Shown piece after piece: positions 1 through 8,290 of a DNA stretch of 64,000 nt; the stretch's first letter is position 1; each line of letters starts with the position of its first letter. The stretch comes from Streptomyces sp. NL15-2K (lineage in GTDB: Bacteria > Actinomycetota > Actinomycetes > Streptomycetales > Streptomycetaceae), in the NCBI RefSeq assembly GCF_030551255.1, contig NZ_CP130630.1:9423001-9487000 (forward strand). Direction: 5' to 3'. The position numbers were made by a program, and so were the translations under genes. Below the pieces are notes generated by a model. It was not told the origin of the DNA and made no database searches. It saw nothing but the letters and a program-made list of their open reading frames with translations.

Positions 1-1
1 C

Positions 2-2350
2 GCGATTTTCATTTACCTCGCTGAAGCACTGCCACTTGTCATCTGCGTTGACGACATCCAGTACGCGGACAAAATTTCTCTGCGGTTCCTTGCGTACTTG
101 GCACGGCATGCCCGGCCCGGCCGCGTCTTCATAGTGCTCACGGAGAGAACCGGATCAGGTGAGTCCTGGGATTTGACAGATTTGTTTCGACAGCCGAACT
201 GTCATCACATTCAATTAGCGCCGCTCTCTGCCATAGGGGTGGCCACGGTGCTCGCCAGGCATGGAATCTCGAAGAATCGTATCGATGACCTCGCGCCGCG
301 AGTTCACGAGCTGACCGGAGGAAATCCGCATCTCGTGCAAGCGCTGGCCGAGGACATCGCGGAGGCGTCCGGTCAGCTTGCTCCCGGAAACGCGTACACC
401 TTGTCCGCGCTGACCATACTTAACCGTTGTGATCCGCCAGATATCGCCACCGCGCAGGCGCTGGCCATAGTAAATGAGCCCGCAGACGCGACAGTCCTCG
501 GCCAGATACTCGACCGGACGACGGAGGCCGCGAAGCGGTCGCTCGGCATCCTCGACGCCGCCGCTTTGCTCGACGGCCCGTTGTTCCGGCATGAGTCCAT
601 TCGGGAGGCAGTACTCAGTACGATAACGACTGACGAGTACGCGGCCCTACATCGTCGTGCCGCGTACACGCTGAGCATCCACGAGCGCCCTGCCGGGGTC
701 ATCGCCGCCCACATTATCGAGGCCGGGCGGATACGGGATCCATGGGCTGTTTCCATCCTCTGCGACGCAGCCGAGGACAGCCTGCGCGACGGGGAGGTGC
801 ATTCGGCGATCCGGTATCTTCATCGTGCGTACCAGGACTGTGATGACGAGTCGGTCAGGCCGACGATCCTCGCGGATCTCGTGCGGGGAATGTGGCGGAT
901 CGACCCCGCGGCGGCGGTCAATCACATTCCCGACTTGCTGAACGCTCTTCGTGGCGGTCATCTCGGTGGTCGGCAAGCGGTGATCTTGACGAACCTCTTG
1001 CTGTGGCAGGGCCAAGTGCGCGAAGCCGTCGAGATTCTGAACGCCCGAACCAGCCTGCTCACCGAGTCGCACGCCGCCGTTGAGCCGCTGCGCTGGGCAG
1101 CGGGCTTTCTGCCGGGTCTCGCTGACCACCAGATGCCCGGAAAAGCTGTCGCGCAGTGGCGGCTTTCGCAAAACCACGCGCCAGGTGATACGTCCTTGCG
1201 GAGCGCTATGGTTCCGCACATTGCGGACCAGACAACCCAGGAAATCCAGTTGGACGAATCGACCATCAGCTCGCTGTTGGTCGCACTGGTGCATCTCATC
1301 GGTTCGGAGCAGCTCATTCGCGCCGAGCAACTGTGTCAAGCACTCCTTGCCGACAAGGAACGCTATCGCGGCAGCCCGACCTGGGAGGCCCTGCTGCTCG
1401 CCGTGCACGCGCTGATCAAGATCCGCACCGGAGACCCCGCGGGCGCCGTGGCCGACGCGCGCCGCGCCATGGCCCTGCTGAACGCAAAAGGCTGGGGCAT
1501 TGCGCTCGGCGTGCCCCTCGCCTGCCTGCTGCTCGGCTACAGCGAGCTGGGAGAACACCAGCATGCGGCCGCCCTGCTGCGGGCGCGAGTGCCTGAGCCC
1601 GCGAAGGAAACTCCCATCGGTGCCCTGTACCTGCATGCGCGCGGACGCTACTACCTGTCCACCGGACGGCCGCATCCGGCGCTACACGACTTCGGCGTCT
1701 GCGAGGAGGTCTCCGCGCGCCTTCGATTCGACGTTCCCATGCTGGTCCCCTGGCGCATCGACACAGCGTGGGCCTACCTGAAGATAGGCGATAACGCCAA
1801 GGCCAAGGAGCTGCTCACCGCGCAGATGGAGAAGCTCGGCGAGGAGCAGGTGTGGACACGCGGCCTCTGCACACACGCGATGGCACTGGCCAGTCCCGTC
1901 CAGCAGCGGGCGCCTGCCTTGCGCAGGGCGACCGGGATGCTTTCAGGTAACAAGCTTGCCCAAGCTCAGGTCCTCGCCGACCTGAGCCACACGCTGAGTC
2001 AGCTTGGCGAAGCCCGTCACGCAGGAATCACCGCACGCCAGGCCAAGAGCCTGGCGCTGAACGCCGGAGCCCCAGCCGCGCGGCCAAGCCTGTGCGGTCC
2101 CGAGTTCGCGGTAGGCGCCGACTTCGTCATCCTGTCCAAGGACGGCAGCGTTGCCGACCTGACCGATGCCGAGCTACGGGTCGCGGTGCTCGCGGCCCAG
2201 GGATACACCAATCAGCAGATCTCGCGCCGGTTCTACATAACGGTCAGCACCGTGGAGCAGCACCTCACCAAGGTGTACCGGAAGCTGAAGGTGCGGCGTC
2301 GCAGTGACCTGCGACTGGAACATAGGGAGCGACACGGCCGAGGGCGGTGA
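2..2350 (+). CDS. LAL-type LuxR family regulator, 5' truncated by window edge
   Basis: This is a large ATP-binding LuxR-type transcriptional activator, probably the cluster-situated regulator of the adjacent NRPS operon, which converges on it. The frame is open to the first base and already shows a Walker B-like strand (VICVDDIQYAD) at about nt 41-70. The Walker A motif and true start are therefore upstream of the window. The middle is helical, TPR-like sequence. The C-terminus is a LuxR helix-turn-helix (about nt 2160-2330: LTDAELRVAVLAAQGYTNQQ, then STVEQHLTKVYRKL). An in-frame TTA leucine codon at 215-217 implies dependence on the bldA tRNA. The first stretch is visibly less GC-rich than the rest. 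Confidence 0.9.
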   Translation, partial: AIFIYLAEALPLVICVDDIQYADKISLRFLAYLARHARPGRVFIVLTERTGSGESWDLTDLFRQPNCHHIQLAPLSAIGVATVLARHGISKNRIDDLAPRVHELTGGNPHLVQALAEDIAEASGQLAPGNAYTLSALTILNRCDPPDIATAQALAIVNEPADATVLGQILDRTTEAAKRSLGILDAAALLDGPLFRHESIREAVLSTITTDEYAALHRRAAYTLSIHERPAGVIAAHIIEAGRIRDPWAVSILCDAAEDSLRDGEVHSAIRYLHRAYQDCDDESVRPTILADLVRGMWRIDPAAAVNHIPDLLNALRGGHLGGRQAVILTNLLLWQGQVREAVEILNARTSLLTESHAAVEPLRWAAGFLPGLADHQMPGKAVAQWRLSQNHAPGDTSLRSAMVPHIADQTTQEIQLDESTISSLLVALVHLIGSEQLIRAEQLCQALLADKERYRGSPTWEALLLAVHALIKIRTGDPAGAVADARRAMALLNAKGWGIALGVPLACLLLGYSELGEHQHAAALLRARVPEPAKETPIGALYLHARGRYYLSTGRPHPALHDFGVCEEVSARLRFDVPMLVPWRIDTAWAYLKIGDNAKAKELLTAQMEKLGEEQVWTRGLCTHAMALASPVQQRAPALRRATGMLSGNKLAQAQVLADLSHTLSQLGEARHAGITARQAKSLALNAGAPAARPSLCGPEFAVGADFVILSKDGSVADLTDAELRVAVLAAQGYTNQQISRRFYITVSTVEQHLTKVYRKLKVRRRSDLRLEHRERHGRGR

Positions 2351-2466
2351 GCCCTCCCTGCCAGTTCTGTAGTGAGACACCTGGTGCGCCGGGTTGTCCC
2401 TCCTGGGCGACATGGTCGCCGAGTACGACGCCGCCCCGGTCGCGAGAGCCCCGGCGATTTCTTCGA

Positions 2467-2694
2467 TCAAAGGGTGTCCTGGCCGGCCCCGTCCAGGGCC
2501 GCGGCCAGGCTCTGAGGGCGCATGTCCGTCCACGTCCGCTCGATGTGGTCCAGACAGGAGGTGCGACTGTCCGGACCGTGCACGATGCTCCACCCGGCAG
2601 GCGGAGCAAAGCCGTTCGGCCACAGCGAGCACTGGTCCTCGTCGTTGCGCAGCACGAGGAAGGTGCCGTCCTCGTCGTCGAAGGGGTTGCTCAT
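2467..2694 (-). CDS. MbtH-like protein
   Basis: This 75-residue MbtH-family chaperone binds NRPS adenylation domains and supports their folding and activity. The family signature is complete: NDEDQCSLWP near residue 17, PAGWSIVHG, a CLDHIERTWTDMRP block, and a final QSL. The ATG at 2694 has a GGAGG-type ribosome site a few bases upstream. It is the last gene of the minus-strand NRPS operon, 18 bp after the oxygenase stop. The likely partners are the A domains at 3684-5423 and 9297-14603. Confidence 0.95.
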   Translation of the reverse strand: MSNPFDDEDGTFLVLRNDEDQCSLWPNGFAPPAGWSIVHGPDSRTSCLDHIERTWTDMRPQSLAAALDGAGQDTL

Positions 2695-2712
2695 GGGGTC
2701 CTCCAGGGATGG

Positions 2713-3687
2713 TCAGGTCATCGCGACGAGTATGCGGCGCTCGCCGGTGAAGGGCTCGCGGCCGTGTGCCATCCGCATATTGCTGACCAGCATGATGTCG
2801 CCCTGCCGCCAGGGCAGTGCGAGCGAGGCACGGTCGTAGGCGGCGCGGACCGCTGCCAGGTCGCCGTCGGGGATCGGACTGCCGTCGCCGAGCAGGGCGT
2901 TGCGGGGCAGGCCGTCCTCGCCGTACGTCTCCAGGAGCACGTCGCGCAGGTCCGGCTCCAGGCTGGACAGATGGAACAGGTGCGCCTGGTTGAACCACAC
3001 CTCGGCCTCCGTGCCCGGGTCGACGGCGGTGGCCGGGCGGTGGTGGCGGGTGTGCAGGACGTCACCGTCCCAGGAGAACTCCTGGCCGTGCGTGCGGCAG
3101 TGGCGTTCGACGTCGGCGCGGTCCTTGGTCTGGAACGCCTCTTGCCAGCTCAGCCCCATTTCGGCGCGGAATGTACGGGTGTAGACGACCCCCTTGGCGA
3201 ACCGCTCCCTGATCTCGGCCGGGATCAGGTCGAGGACGACGCGGCTGTCGGCGACCGGCGTGGCCCCGCCGGTGCCCGGCGCGGTGTGGCAGAAGAAGTA
3301 CACCGTGGACGGCCAACTGGACGCGTACGAGCTTTCGTTGTGCATCGGGATGGGCTGGTCGGCCGGGTACTCGGTCGAGGTGTAGATGTTCCCCTTGACC
3401 ACGCTGCGCGGGGTGGACCGCTCGGTGTAGCGCAGCAGGTCGCCGCCGACGGACCGGACGACATCGTGGAAGCCGTCGACGCCGTCGCCGTCGGCGGACA
3501 GGCCGTGCAGCAGGATCAGCCCGTCGGTGGCGAGGCGCTCACGCAGTTGCGGGCCGTGGGACCGCACCCAGTCGGGGCCCGCGTCGCCGAGCGCCCCCAG
3601 GTCGTACTCGGCGCCGGAGGTGAGCCCTTCGCCGCGGGGCCGGGGGGTGATCCCGCCGAGGGGGGTGAGCGTTACGGACCTGGTCAC
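2713..3687 (-). CDS. TauD/SyrP-type 2-oxoglutarate/Fe(II) oxygenase
   Basis: This is a predicted non-haem iron, 2-oxoglutarate dependent hydroxylase of 324 residues. The iron ligands read as H116-x-E118 (PMHNESSYAS) and H308 (MAHGREPF), with a 2-oxoglutarate-binding Arg in GERRILVAMT near residue 317. HxE instead of HxD, and the HNE-SY context, resemble SyrP-like enzymes that hydroxylate carrier-bound amino acids in NRPS pathways. The GTG start was chosen because it overlaps the upstream A-T gene stop in a GTGA junction; the longer open frame runs back into that gene. The target is probably the aminoacyl group on one of the carrier domains, but this is inference. Confidence 0.88.
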   Translation of the reverse strand: MTRSVTLTPLGGITPRPRGEGLTSGAEYDLGALGDAGPDWVRSHGPQLRERLATDGLILLHGLSADGDGVDGFHDVVRSVGGDLLRYTERSTPRSVVKGNIYTSTEYPADQPIPMHNESSYASSWPSTVYFFCHTAPGTGGATPVADSRVVLDLIPAEIRERFAKGVVYTRTFRAEMGLSWQEAFQTKDRADVERHCRTHGQEFSWDGDVLHTRHHRPATAVDPGTEAEVWFNQAHLFHLSSLEPDLRDVLLETYGEDGLPRNALLGDGSPIPDGDLAAVRAAYDRASLALPWRQGDIMLVSNMRMAHGREPFTGERRILVAMT

Positions 3688-5423
3688 TTGGGCGCTCCTT
3701 CGGCGGTGAACGGGGCGGCGTCCGGCTGAGCCGCGAGGATGCGGCGCACCGTGCGTTCGCGCAGGACGGTGGTGAGTTCGAGGTGGATCCCGGCCCTGCG
3801 GGCACCGGCGACCAGCTTCAGCGCGGTGATGCTGCTGCCGCCGGACGCCAGGAAGTCGGCGTCGGCACCGATCTCCGGGACACCCAGGGCCTGCGCCATC
3901 AGCTCGCACAGCAGGGTCTCGGCCAGGCTGCGGTCGCCCGACTCGTCGCCCTCAGCAGGGGGTTCGGGCAGCGCGGCCCGGTCGAGCTTTCCATTGGGAG
4001 TGAGCGGCAGTTCGGGTATGGCGACGAACGCCACCGGCACCATGTACGGCGGCAGCGCCTCGGCCGCGTGCCGCGCCAGCGCGGCGGCGTCGGGCGCGGA
4101 GCCAGGGCCCGGGGTCACGTAGGCGACGAGCCGCCGGGCATCTGCCGCGCCGACGGCGACGACCGCGCAGTCCCGCACGCCCGCATGGCCGCGGAGCACG
4201 GCCTCGATCTCACCGGGCTCGATCCGGTACCCGGAGACCTTCAGCTGCTCGTCCGCGCGCCCGAGGTACTCGAGGTTGCCGTCCTGGCGTTCGCGCACCA
4301 GGTCGCCGGTGCGGTACATCCGGGAGCCGTCGGCGGCGAACGAGTCCGGGACGAAGCGTTCGTCGGTCAGCTCCGCGCGCCCGAGGTAACCGCGCGCCAA
4401 CTGCCGGCCCGCGATGTGGAGTTCGCCCACAGCGCCCGCGGCGACCGGCTTGCCCTCCACGTCGAGCACGTACAGGCGCGTGCCCGCGAACGCCCGCCCG
4501 ATGGGGACGGCACCCGGGTCCACGGCGTCGCCGGGGCGGACGACGTACGCGCAGCAGCCGACGGTCGCCTCGGTGGGCCCGTACTCGTTGACGACCGTGA
4601 CGTCGGGGTGCGCGGTGCGCCAGTGCCCGAGCGCGGAGCCGGTCAGCGCCTCACCGCCGATCACGAGCTGCCTGGTGGGCAGGCAGGAGTCCGGGAGCAG
4701 GCTCAGCAGGGGCAGATGCGACGGGGTGACCTTGAGGAAGGTGGGGCGGGCCGTGGCGGCGGGCGGCGGCTGTTCGCCGGAGGCGATCGCCTTCAGGTCG
4801 AGGACGTGGATCGCGCCGCCGCTCACGAGCGGGCCCCACAGGCTGGTCACCGCCATGTCGAACGACACCGAGGAGTGCAGCACCGTCCGCCCGGCCAGCC
4901 CGTCGTAGCGCGCGCGGGCCTCCGCCAGGTAGGCGCCGAGCGCGCCGTGCTCGACCAGCACGCCTTTGGGCCGGCCGCTGGAGCCGGAGGTGTAGATCAC
5001 GTAGGCCGGATCACCGGCCCGCACCGGGGCCGCGTCGAACGGGCGGGCGGGCGCCGGCGCCTCGTCCGGGGTGAGGGTGCGCCCGTCGTCCGAGGGACGC
5101 TCGGCCAGCAGCAGCGCGGCGGCGCAGTCACCGAGGATGTGCCGGTCCCGGTCCTGCGGGTCGTCGTCGGCGAGCGGCACATAGCCCGCCCCCGTCAGCA
5201 CGACCGCGAGGAGCGCGGCGATCAGTTCGGGGCCGCGCGCCAGTCGCACCGCCACCAGCGTGCCCGGGCCCGCGCCGCGTGCGGCCAGCGTCCGGGCGAT
5301 ACGCCCGGCGCACAGCTCCAGTTCGCGGTACGTCCATACTCTGTCGCCGTGTACGACGGCGTCGGCGTCGGGGGTCCGGGTGGCCTGGTCGAGGAAGGCG
5401 TCCCGCAGGGCAAGGGGCATCAT
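3684..5423 (-). CDS. Free-standing NRPS A-T didomain protein, Asn-like code
   Basis: The protein activates an amino acid as its adenylate and loads it on its own carrier domain. It has 579 residues. Core motifs are A3 YVIYTSGSSGRPKG, A5 NEYGPTEATVG, A7 YRTGD, A8 GRADEQLKVSGYRIEPGE and A10 NGKLDR. The carrier motif is FLASGGSSITAL with the phosphopantetheine Ser near 531. Aligned by eye to GrsA, the ten specificity positions read D-M-T-K-V-G-E-V-G-K, one residue away from published Asn codes (DLTK[L/V]GEVGK). There is no C or TE domain, so it must work with the large synthetase in trans. Its ATG overlaps the thioesterase stop (ATGA) and its own stop overlaps the oxygenase GTG. A second ATG follows immediately and could be the true start. 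Confidence 0.92.
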   Translation of the reverse strand: MMPLALRDAFLDQATRTPDADAVVHGDRVWTYRELELCAGRIARTLAARGAGPGTLVAVRLARGPELIAALLAVVLTGAGYVPLADDDPQDRDRHILGDCAAALLLAERPSDDGRTLTPDEAPAPARPFDAAPVRAGDPAYVIYTSGSSGRPKGVLVEHGALGAYLAEARARYDGLAGRTVLHSSVSFDMAVTSLWGPLVSGGAIHVLDLKAIASGEQPPPAATARPTFLKVTPSHLPLLSLLPDSCLPTRQLVIGGEALTGSALGHWRTAHPDVTVVNEYGPTEATVGCCAYVVRPGDAVDPGAVPIGRAFAGTRLYVLDVEGKPVAAGAVGELHIAGRQLARGYLGRAELTDERFVPDSFAADGSRMYRTGDLVRERQDGNLEYLGRADEQLKVSGYRIEPGEIEAVLRGHAGVRDCAVVAVGAADARRLVAYVTPGPGSAPDAAALARHAAEALPPYMVPVAFVAIPELPLTPNGKLDRAALPEPPAEGDESGDRSLAETLLCELMAQALGVPEIGADADFLASGGSSITALKLVAGARRAGIHLELTTVLRERTVRRILAAQPDAAPFTAEGAPK

Positions 5424-6238
5424 CGGCTCGCCTCGTGTTCGCGAAGGAGGGCGGCCAGCGCGGCGGCGACCTGCGGGGAGTTCAGCAGATCGGCGCGGGC
5501 GACGTCGAAGCCGTGCTCGGTGTCGGTGAAGTCGGCGCCCCGGTGCTCCCGGGAGGTGAGCGAGGTGGCGGTGCGCCACTGCGGGGCGGGCGGCACGTCG
5601 AGCGCCGCTGTCAGATAGGCCAGGTAGGAGTGGAGAACGGTGGCCAGTTCGGCGCCGAGCGAGGCGTCCACGCCGAGCCGTTGGCACAGCAGGTCGCAGC
5701 CCTCGCGGTACAGGGCGGCGTACTGCTCGGCGACCGGGACCAGCGCGTTGGGGGCGTGTGCCTGCTGGATCGCGGTCATCTCGGCCAGCAGACCGGCGCG
5801 CTCCTCGTCCGTGAGGACATCCATGCCGTCGATCAGGCCGCGGAAGTCGCGGGTGAGCGTGGCGACGTCGGGTACGCCCGGGTTGAACAGCACGACCTGC
5901 GGCCGGTGGCCCTCCCGTTCGCCAAGGGTGTCGGCGAGGGCCGAGGCGAAGACGCTGCCCGCGCAGTAGCCGACGACGGCACGCACCGGCCGTCCCGCGA
6001 GGACTGTGCCGAGCCCCTCGGTCCACCGGTGCAGGTGGCCGGCGCCGGTGGCGGCGGACCAGTCGCCGTCCGGGGTGGGCGGGACCGCGTGCCAGACCTC
6101 GACCGGGTCGGGGAGCAGGTCGCACAGGTGGCGGAAGGTGGCCTCCTGGCGGCCCGTTCCGTAGAAGTCGACGGCGAGTACGACGCCGGGTGCGTTCCCT
6201 GTGCGGATGCGCGACCAGTTCGCCGCGTTCTCGGACAC
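5420..6238 (-). CDS. Stand-alone thioesterase-fold protein with Cys nucleophile
   Basis: This 272-residue alpha/beta hydrolase is of the NRPS thioesterase type. The nucleophile elbow reads V-V-G-Y-C-A-G-S with C92 where Ser is usual. A likely catalytic His lies near residue 242 (EHGFDVARADLL). Cys-type thioesterases are known in a few NRPS pathways, such as SulM of sulfazecin (beta-lactam closure) and ObiF of obafluorin (beta-lactone closure). There the Cys is linked to strained-ring formation. Neither large synthetase in this locus carries a TE domain, so this protein is the best candidate for product release. It lies between the MFS gene (7 bp gap) and the A-T gene (overlap). The GTG start is as given; function is inferred. 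Confidence 0.82.
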   Translation of the reverse strand: MSENAANWSRIRTGNAPGVVLAVDFYGTGRQEATFRHLCDLLPDPVEVWHAVPPTPDGDWSAATGAGHLHRWTEGLGTVLAGRPVRAVVGYCAGSVFASALADTLGEREGHRPQVVLFNPGVPDVATLTRDFRGLIDGMDVLTDEERAGLLAEMTAIQQAHAPNALVPVAEQYAALYREGCDLLCQRLGVDASLGAELATVLHSYLAYLTAALDVPPAPQWRTATSLTSREHRGADFTDTEHGFDVARADLLNSPQVAAALAALLREHEASR

Positions 6239-6245
6239 GATCGGT

Positions 6246-7535
6246 TCACTCCTCGGGTTCGGCTTTGACGGGTGCGGTGCGGTCGACGGGTTCCGCGGCG
6301 GCCGGCTCGCTGTTCCAGGTGTCGAGGACCAGGGTCCGGCGGCGCAGGACGGTCATGACGGCGATCGCGGCGGCCACGGCGAACGCGGCGGTGACGGTGA
6401 GGGCGGGGCCCTGGGAGTCGAGCAGCACACCGGCGGCGGCGCTGCCCGCGGCGAACCCTCCGTTGTTGGCCGTGGACACCCAGGTGTTGGCCTCGGTCGG
6501 GGCGATCCTCGACGCCGTCACCAGGTCGTTGACCAGCAGGTAGGCCGTGGTGAACAGCGGGGCGAGACACAGCCCTACGAGGAAGGCGAACGCCCCGGCC
6601 GGCACCGGGCTCTCGGTCAGGCACAGCGGCAGCACCGTCAGTGTGAACCCGGTGACGAGCACCGCGAACCGCTGCACCGGTGTCGAGCGCCAGCCGATCC
6701 GCCCGTAGGTGAGGCCGCCCACCGCGCTGCCCGCCGACAGCAGGGCCAGCAGGACGCCGCCCGCGCTGGGCGAGCCCGCGTCGTCGGCGATGAACGGCAG
6801 CACGACCTGCAGCACCCCGACGACCAGGCCGACCCCGCCGAAGGACAGCACGATCGTGCGCATCCCGGGCAGGGCCATGGGCCGGCCGTGCGGCTGGTCC
6901 TCGTCGGGTTCGTCCGAGGCGGGGGCAGCGGCCGTCGCGGCGGACAGCACGAAGCACACGGTGCCGGCCGCGATGAGCACCATGACCGTGATCATCGACG
7001 CGAGCGGCGCGGCGACCGCGATCAGACCGCCCGCCAGCAGCGGACCCACGGTGAACACCACTTCCTCGGTGACCGAGTCGAGGGCGTAGGCGGTGTGCAG
7101 CAGGGGCTGGCGGGCGTGCAGGATCTTCGCCCACAGGACGCGCATGGTCGGCCCGAGCGGCGGCGCGAACACGCCCGCGATCGCGGCGGCGACGAGCAGC
7201 GCCGCCGTGGGCGCCCCCGCTTCGGCCAGCGTGATCAGCGCGGCGAGCCCCAGCAGGTAGGGGACGGCCAGCCAGATCAGTCCGGTCCGTGAGCCCTTGC
7301 GGTCGATCAGCCGGGCGCGGGCGGGCGCGAACAGAGTGAGCGTGGCCGACAGCGCGCCGGAGGTGAGTCCCGCGACGGCGAAGGACCCCGTCGCGTCGCG
7401 GACCGACAGCAGCAGCGACAGCGGCAGCACGGCGAAGGACATGCGTGCCAGGCAGCTGCCGAGGAACGGCGAGCGGGCCTCGCGCACGGCCAGCACCGCG
7501 AGGTAGGTGGGTCTGGCGTCGACGTGCGTGGTCAC
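6246..7535 (-). CDS. MFS transporter, probable product exporter
   Basis: This is a 429-residue membrane protein with about 12 hydrophobic segments typical of the major facilitator superfamily. A loop rich in Asp/Glu/Pro near the middle (DEPDEDQPHGRP) separates the two halves. The GTG start at 7535 overlaps the type II thioesterase stop (GTGA), so translation is probably coupled. Its position inside a biosynthetic operon suggests export of, or self-resistance to, the peptide made here. Substrate cannot be told from sequence. Confidence 0.88.
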   Translation of the reverse strand: MTTHVDARPTYLAVLAVREARSPFLGSCLARMSFAVLPLSLLLSVRDATGSFAVAGLTSGALSATLTLFAPARARLIDRKGSRTGLIWLAVPYLLGLAALITLAEAGAPTAALLVAAAIAGVFAPPLGPTMRVLWAKILHARQPLLHTAYALDSVTEEVVFTVGPLLAGGLIAVAAPLASMITVMVLIAAGTVCFVLSAATAAAPASDEPDEDQPHGRPMALPGMRTIVLSFGGVGLVVGVLQVVLPFIADDAGSPSAGGVLLALLSAGSAVGGLTYGRIGWRSTPVQRFAVLVTGFTLTVLPLCLTESPVPAGAFAFLVGLCLAPLFTTAYLLVNDLVTASRIAPTEANTWVSTANNGGFAAGSAAAGVLLDSQGPALTVTAAFAVAAAIAVMTVLRRRTLVLDTWNSEPAAAEPVDRTAPVKAEPEE

Positions 7536-8278
7536 GCCACCACCTCGGCGAGGTTCGCGGCGACGCGGGCGAGGACGGCCGCGCGGTCGGTCTCCACGAA
7601 GTAGTGGCCGCCGGGCAGGACGACGACCTCGCAGTCCCGCGCGGTGCACGCGCGCCAGTCCAGGGTGGTCCGCCAGTCGGTCCCGTCGTCGTCGGCGCCG
7701 ATGTAGACCTTCAGCGGCAGGTCGAGCGCGCGGGGCCGAGGGCGGTGGTAGCGGTCACCGGCGACGATGTCGGCGACCAGGACGGGCAGCACCGCTTCCA
7801 TGAGTTCCTCGTCCAGCAGGGCGTCGTCCCACGGCCGTTCGTCCCGCAGGGTGGCGGCCAGCTCGGCCTCGGTCGCGGGACCGGAGCCGTCCGGCGGGAC
7901 GTGCGGGGGACGGCAGGCCGCGGCGATGAGCAGGCTCGGGGTGCGGCCCCGCGCCGCGAGCCGCGCCGCCAGTTCGTACCCCAGCAGGGCGCCCATACTG
8001 TGGCCGAGGACGACCGTGGGCAGGTTGCTGGGCGGCAGCGCCGCGCACAGCTGCTCGGCGGTCTCCTCCAGGGTGGCCAGGGGCGGTTCGGCGAACCGGT
8101 CGCCGCGGCCCGGCAGATGCGCGGTGAGCAGCTCCACTCCGGAGGGCAGCGCGGCGGGCCAGTCCTTGAAGACGGCCGCGGTGCCGCCCGCGTACGGCAG
8201 CGCGCACAGCCGCACCCGGGGCGGGCCGTCGCAGCCGCCGCTGTACCAGGGGTTGATGCGGATGAGCGGGAAGTCCAT
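7532..8278 (-). CDS. Type II thioesterase
   Basis: This 248-residue external editing thioesterase removes misprimed or stalled groups from NRPS carrier domains. It has the family N-terminus (LCALPYAGGTAAVF), the nucleophile elbow LGHSMGALLGYE with S94, and the C-terminal GGHYF motif with H225. All are conventional, in contrast to the Cys enzyme two genes downstream. It begins 12 bp after the oxygenase stop and overlaps the MFS start by four bases. Confidence 0.95.
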   Translation of the reverse strand: MDFPLIRINPWYSGGCDGPPRVRLCALPYAGGTAAVFKDWPAALPSGVELLTAHLPGRGDRFAEPPLATLEETAEQLCAALPPSNLPTVVLGHSMGALLGYELAARLAARGRTPSLLIAAACRPPHVPPDGSGPATEAELAATLRDERPWDDALLDEELMEAVLPVLVADIVAGDRYHRPRPRALDLPLKVYIGADDDGTDWRTTLDWRACTARDCEVVVLPGGHYFVETDRAAVLARVAANLAEVVA

Positions 8279-8290
8279 GGCGGCCGTCCC

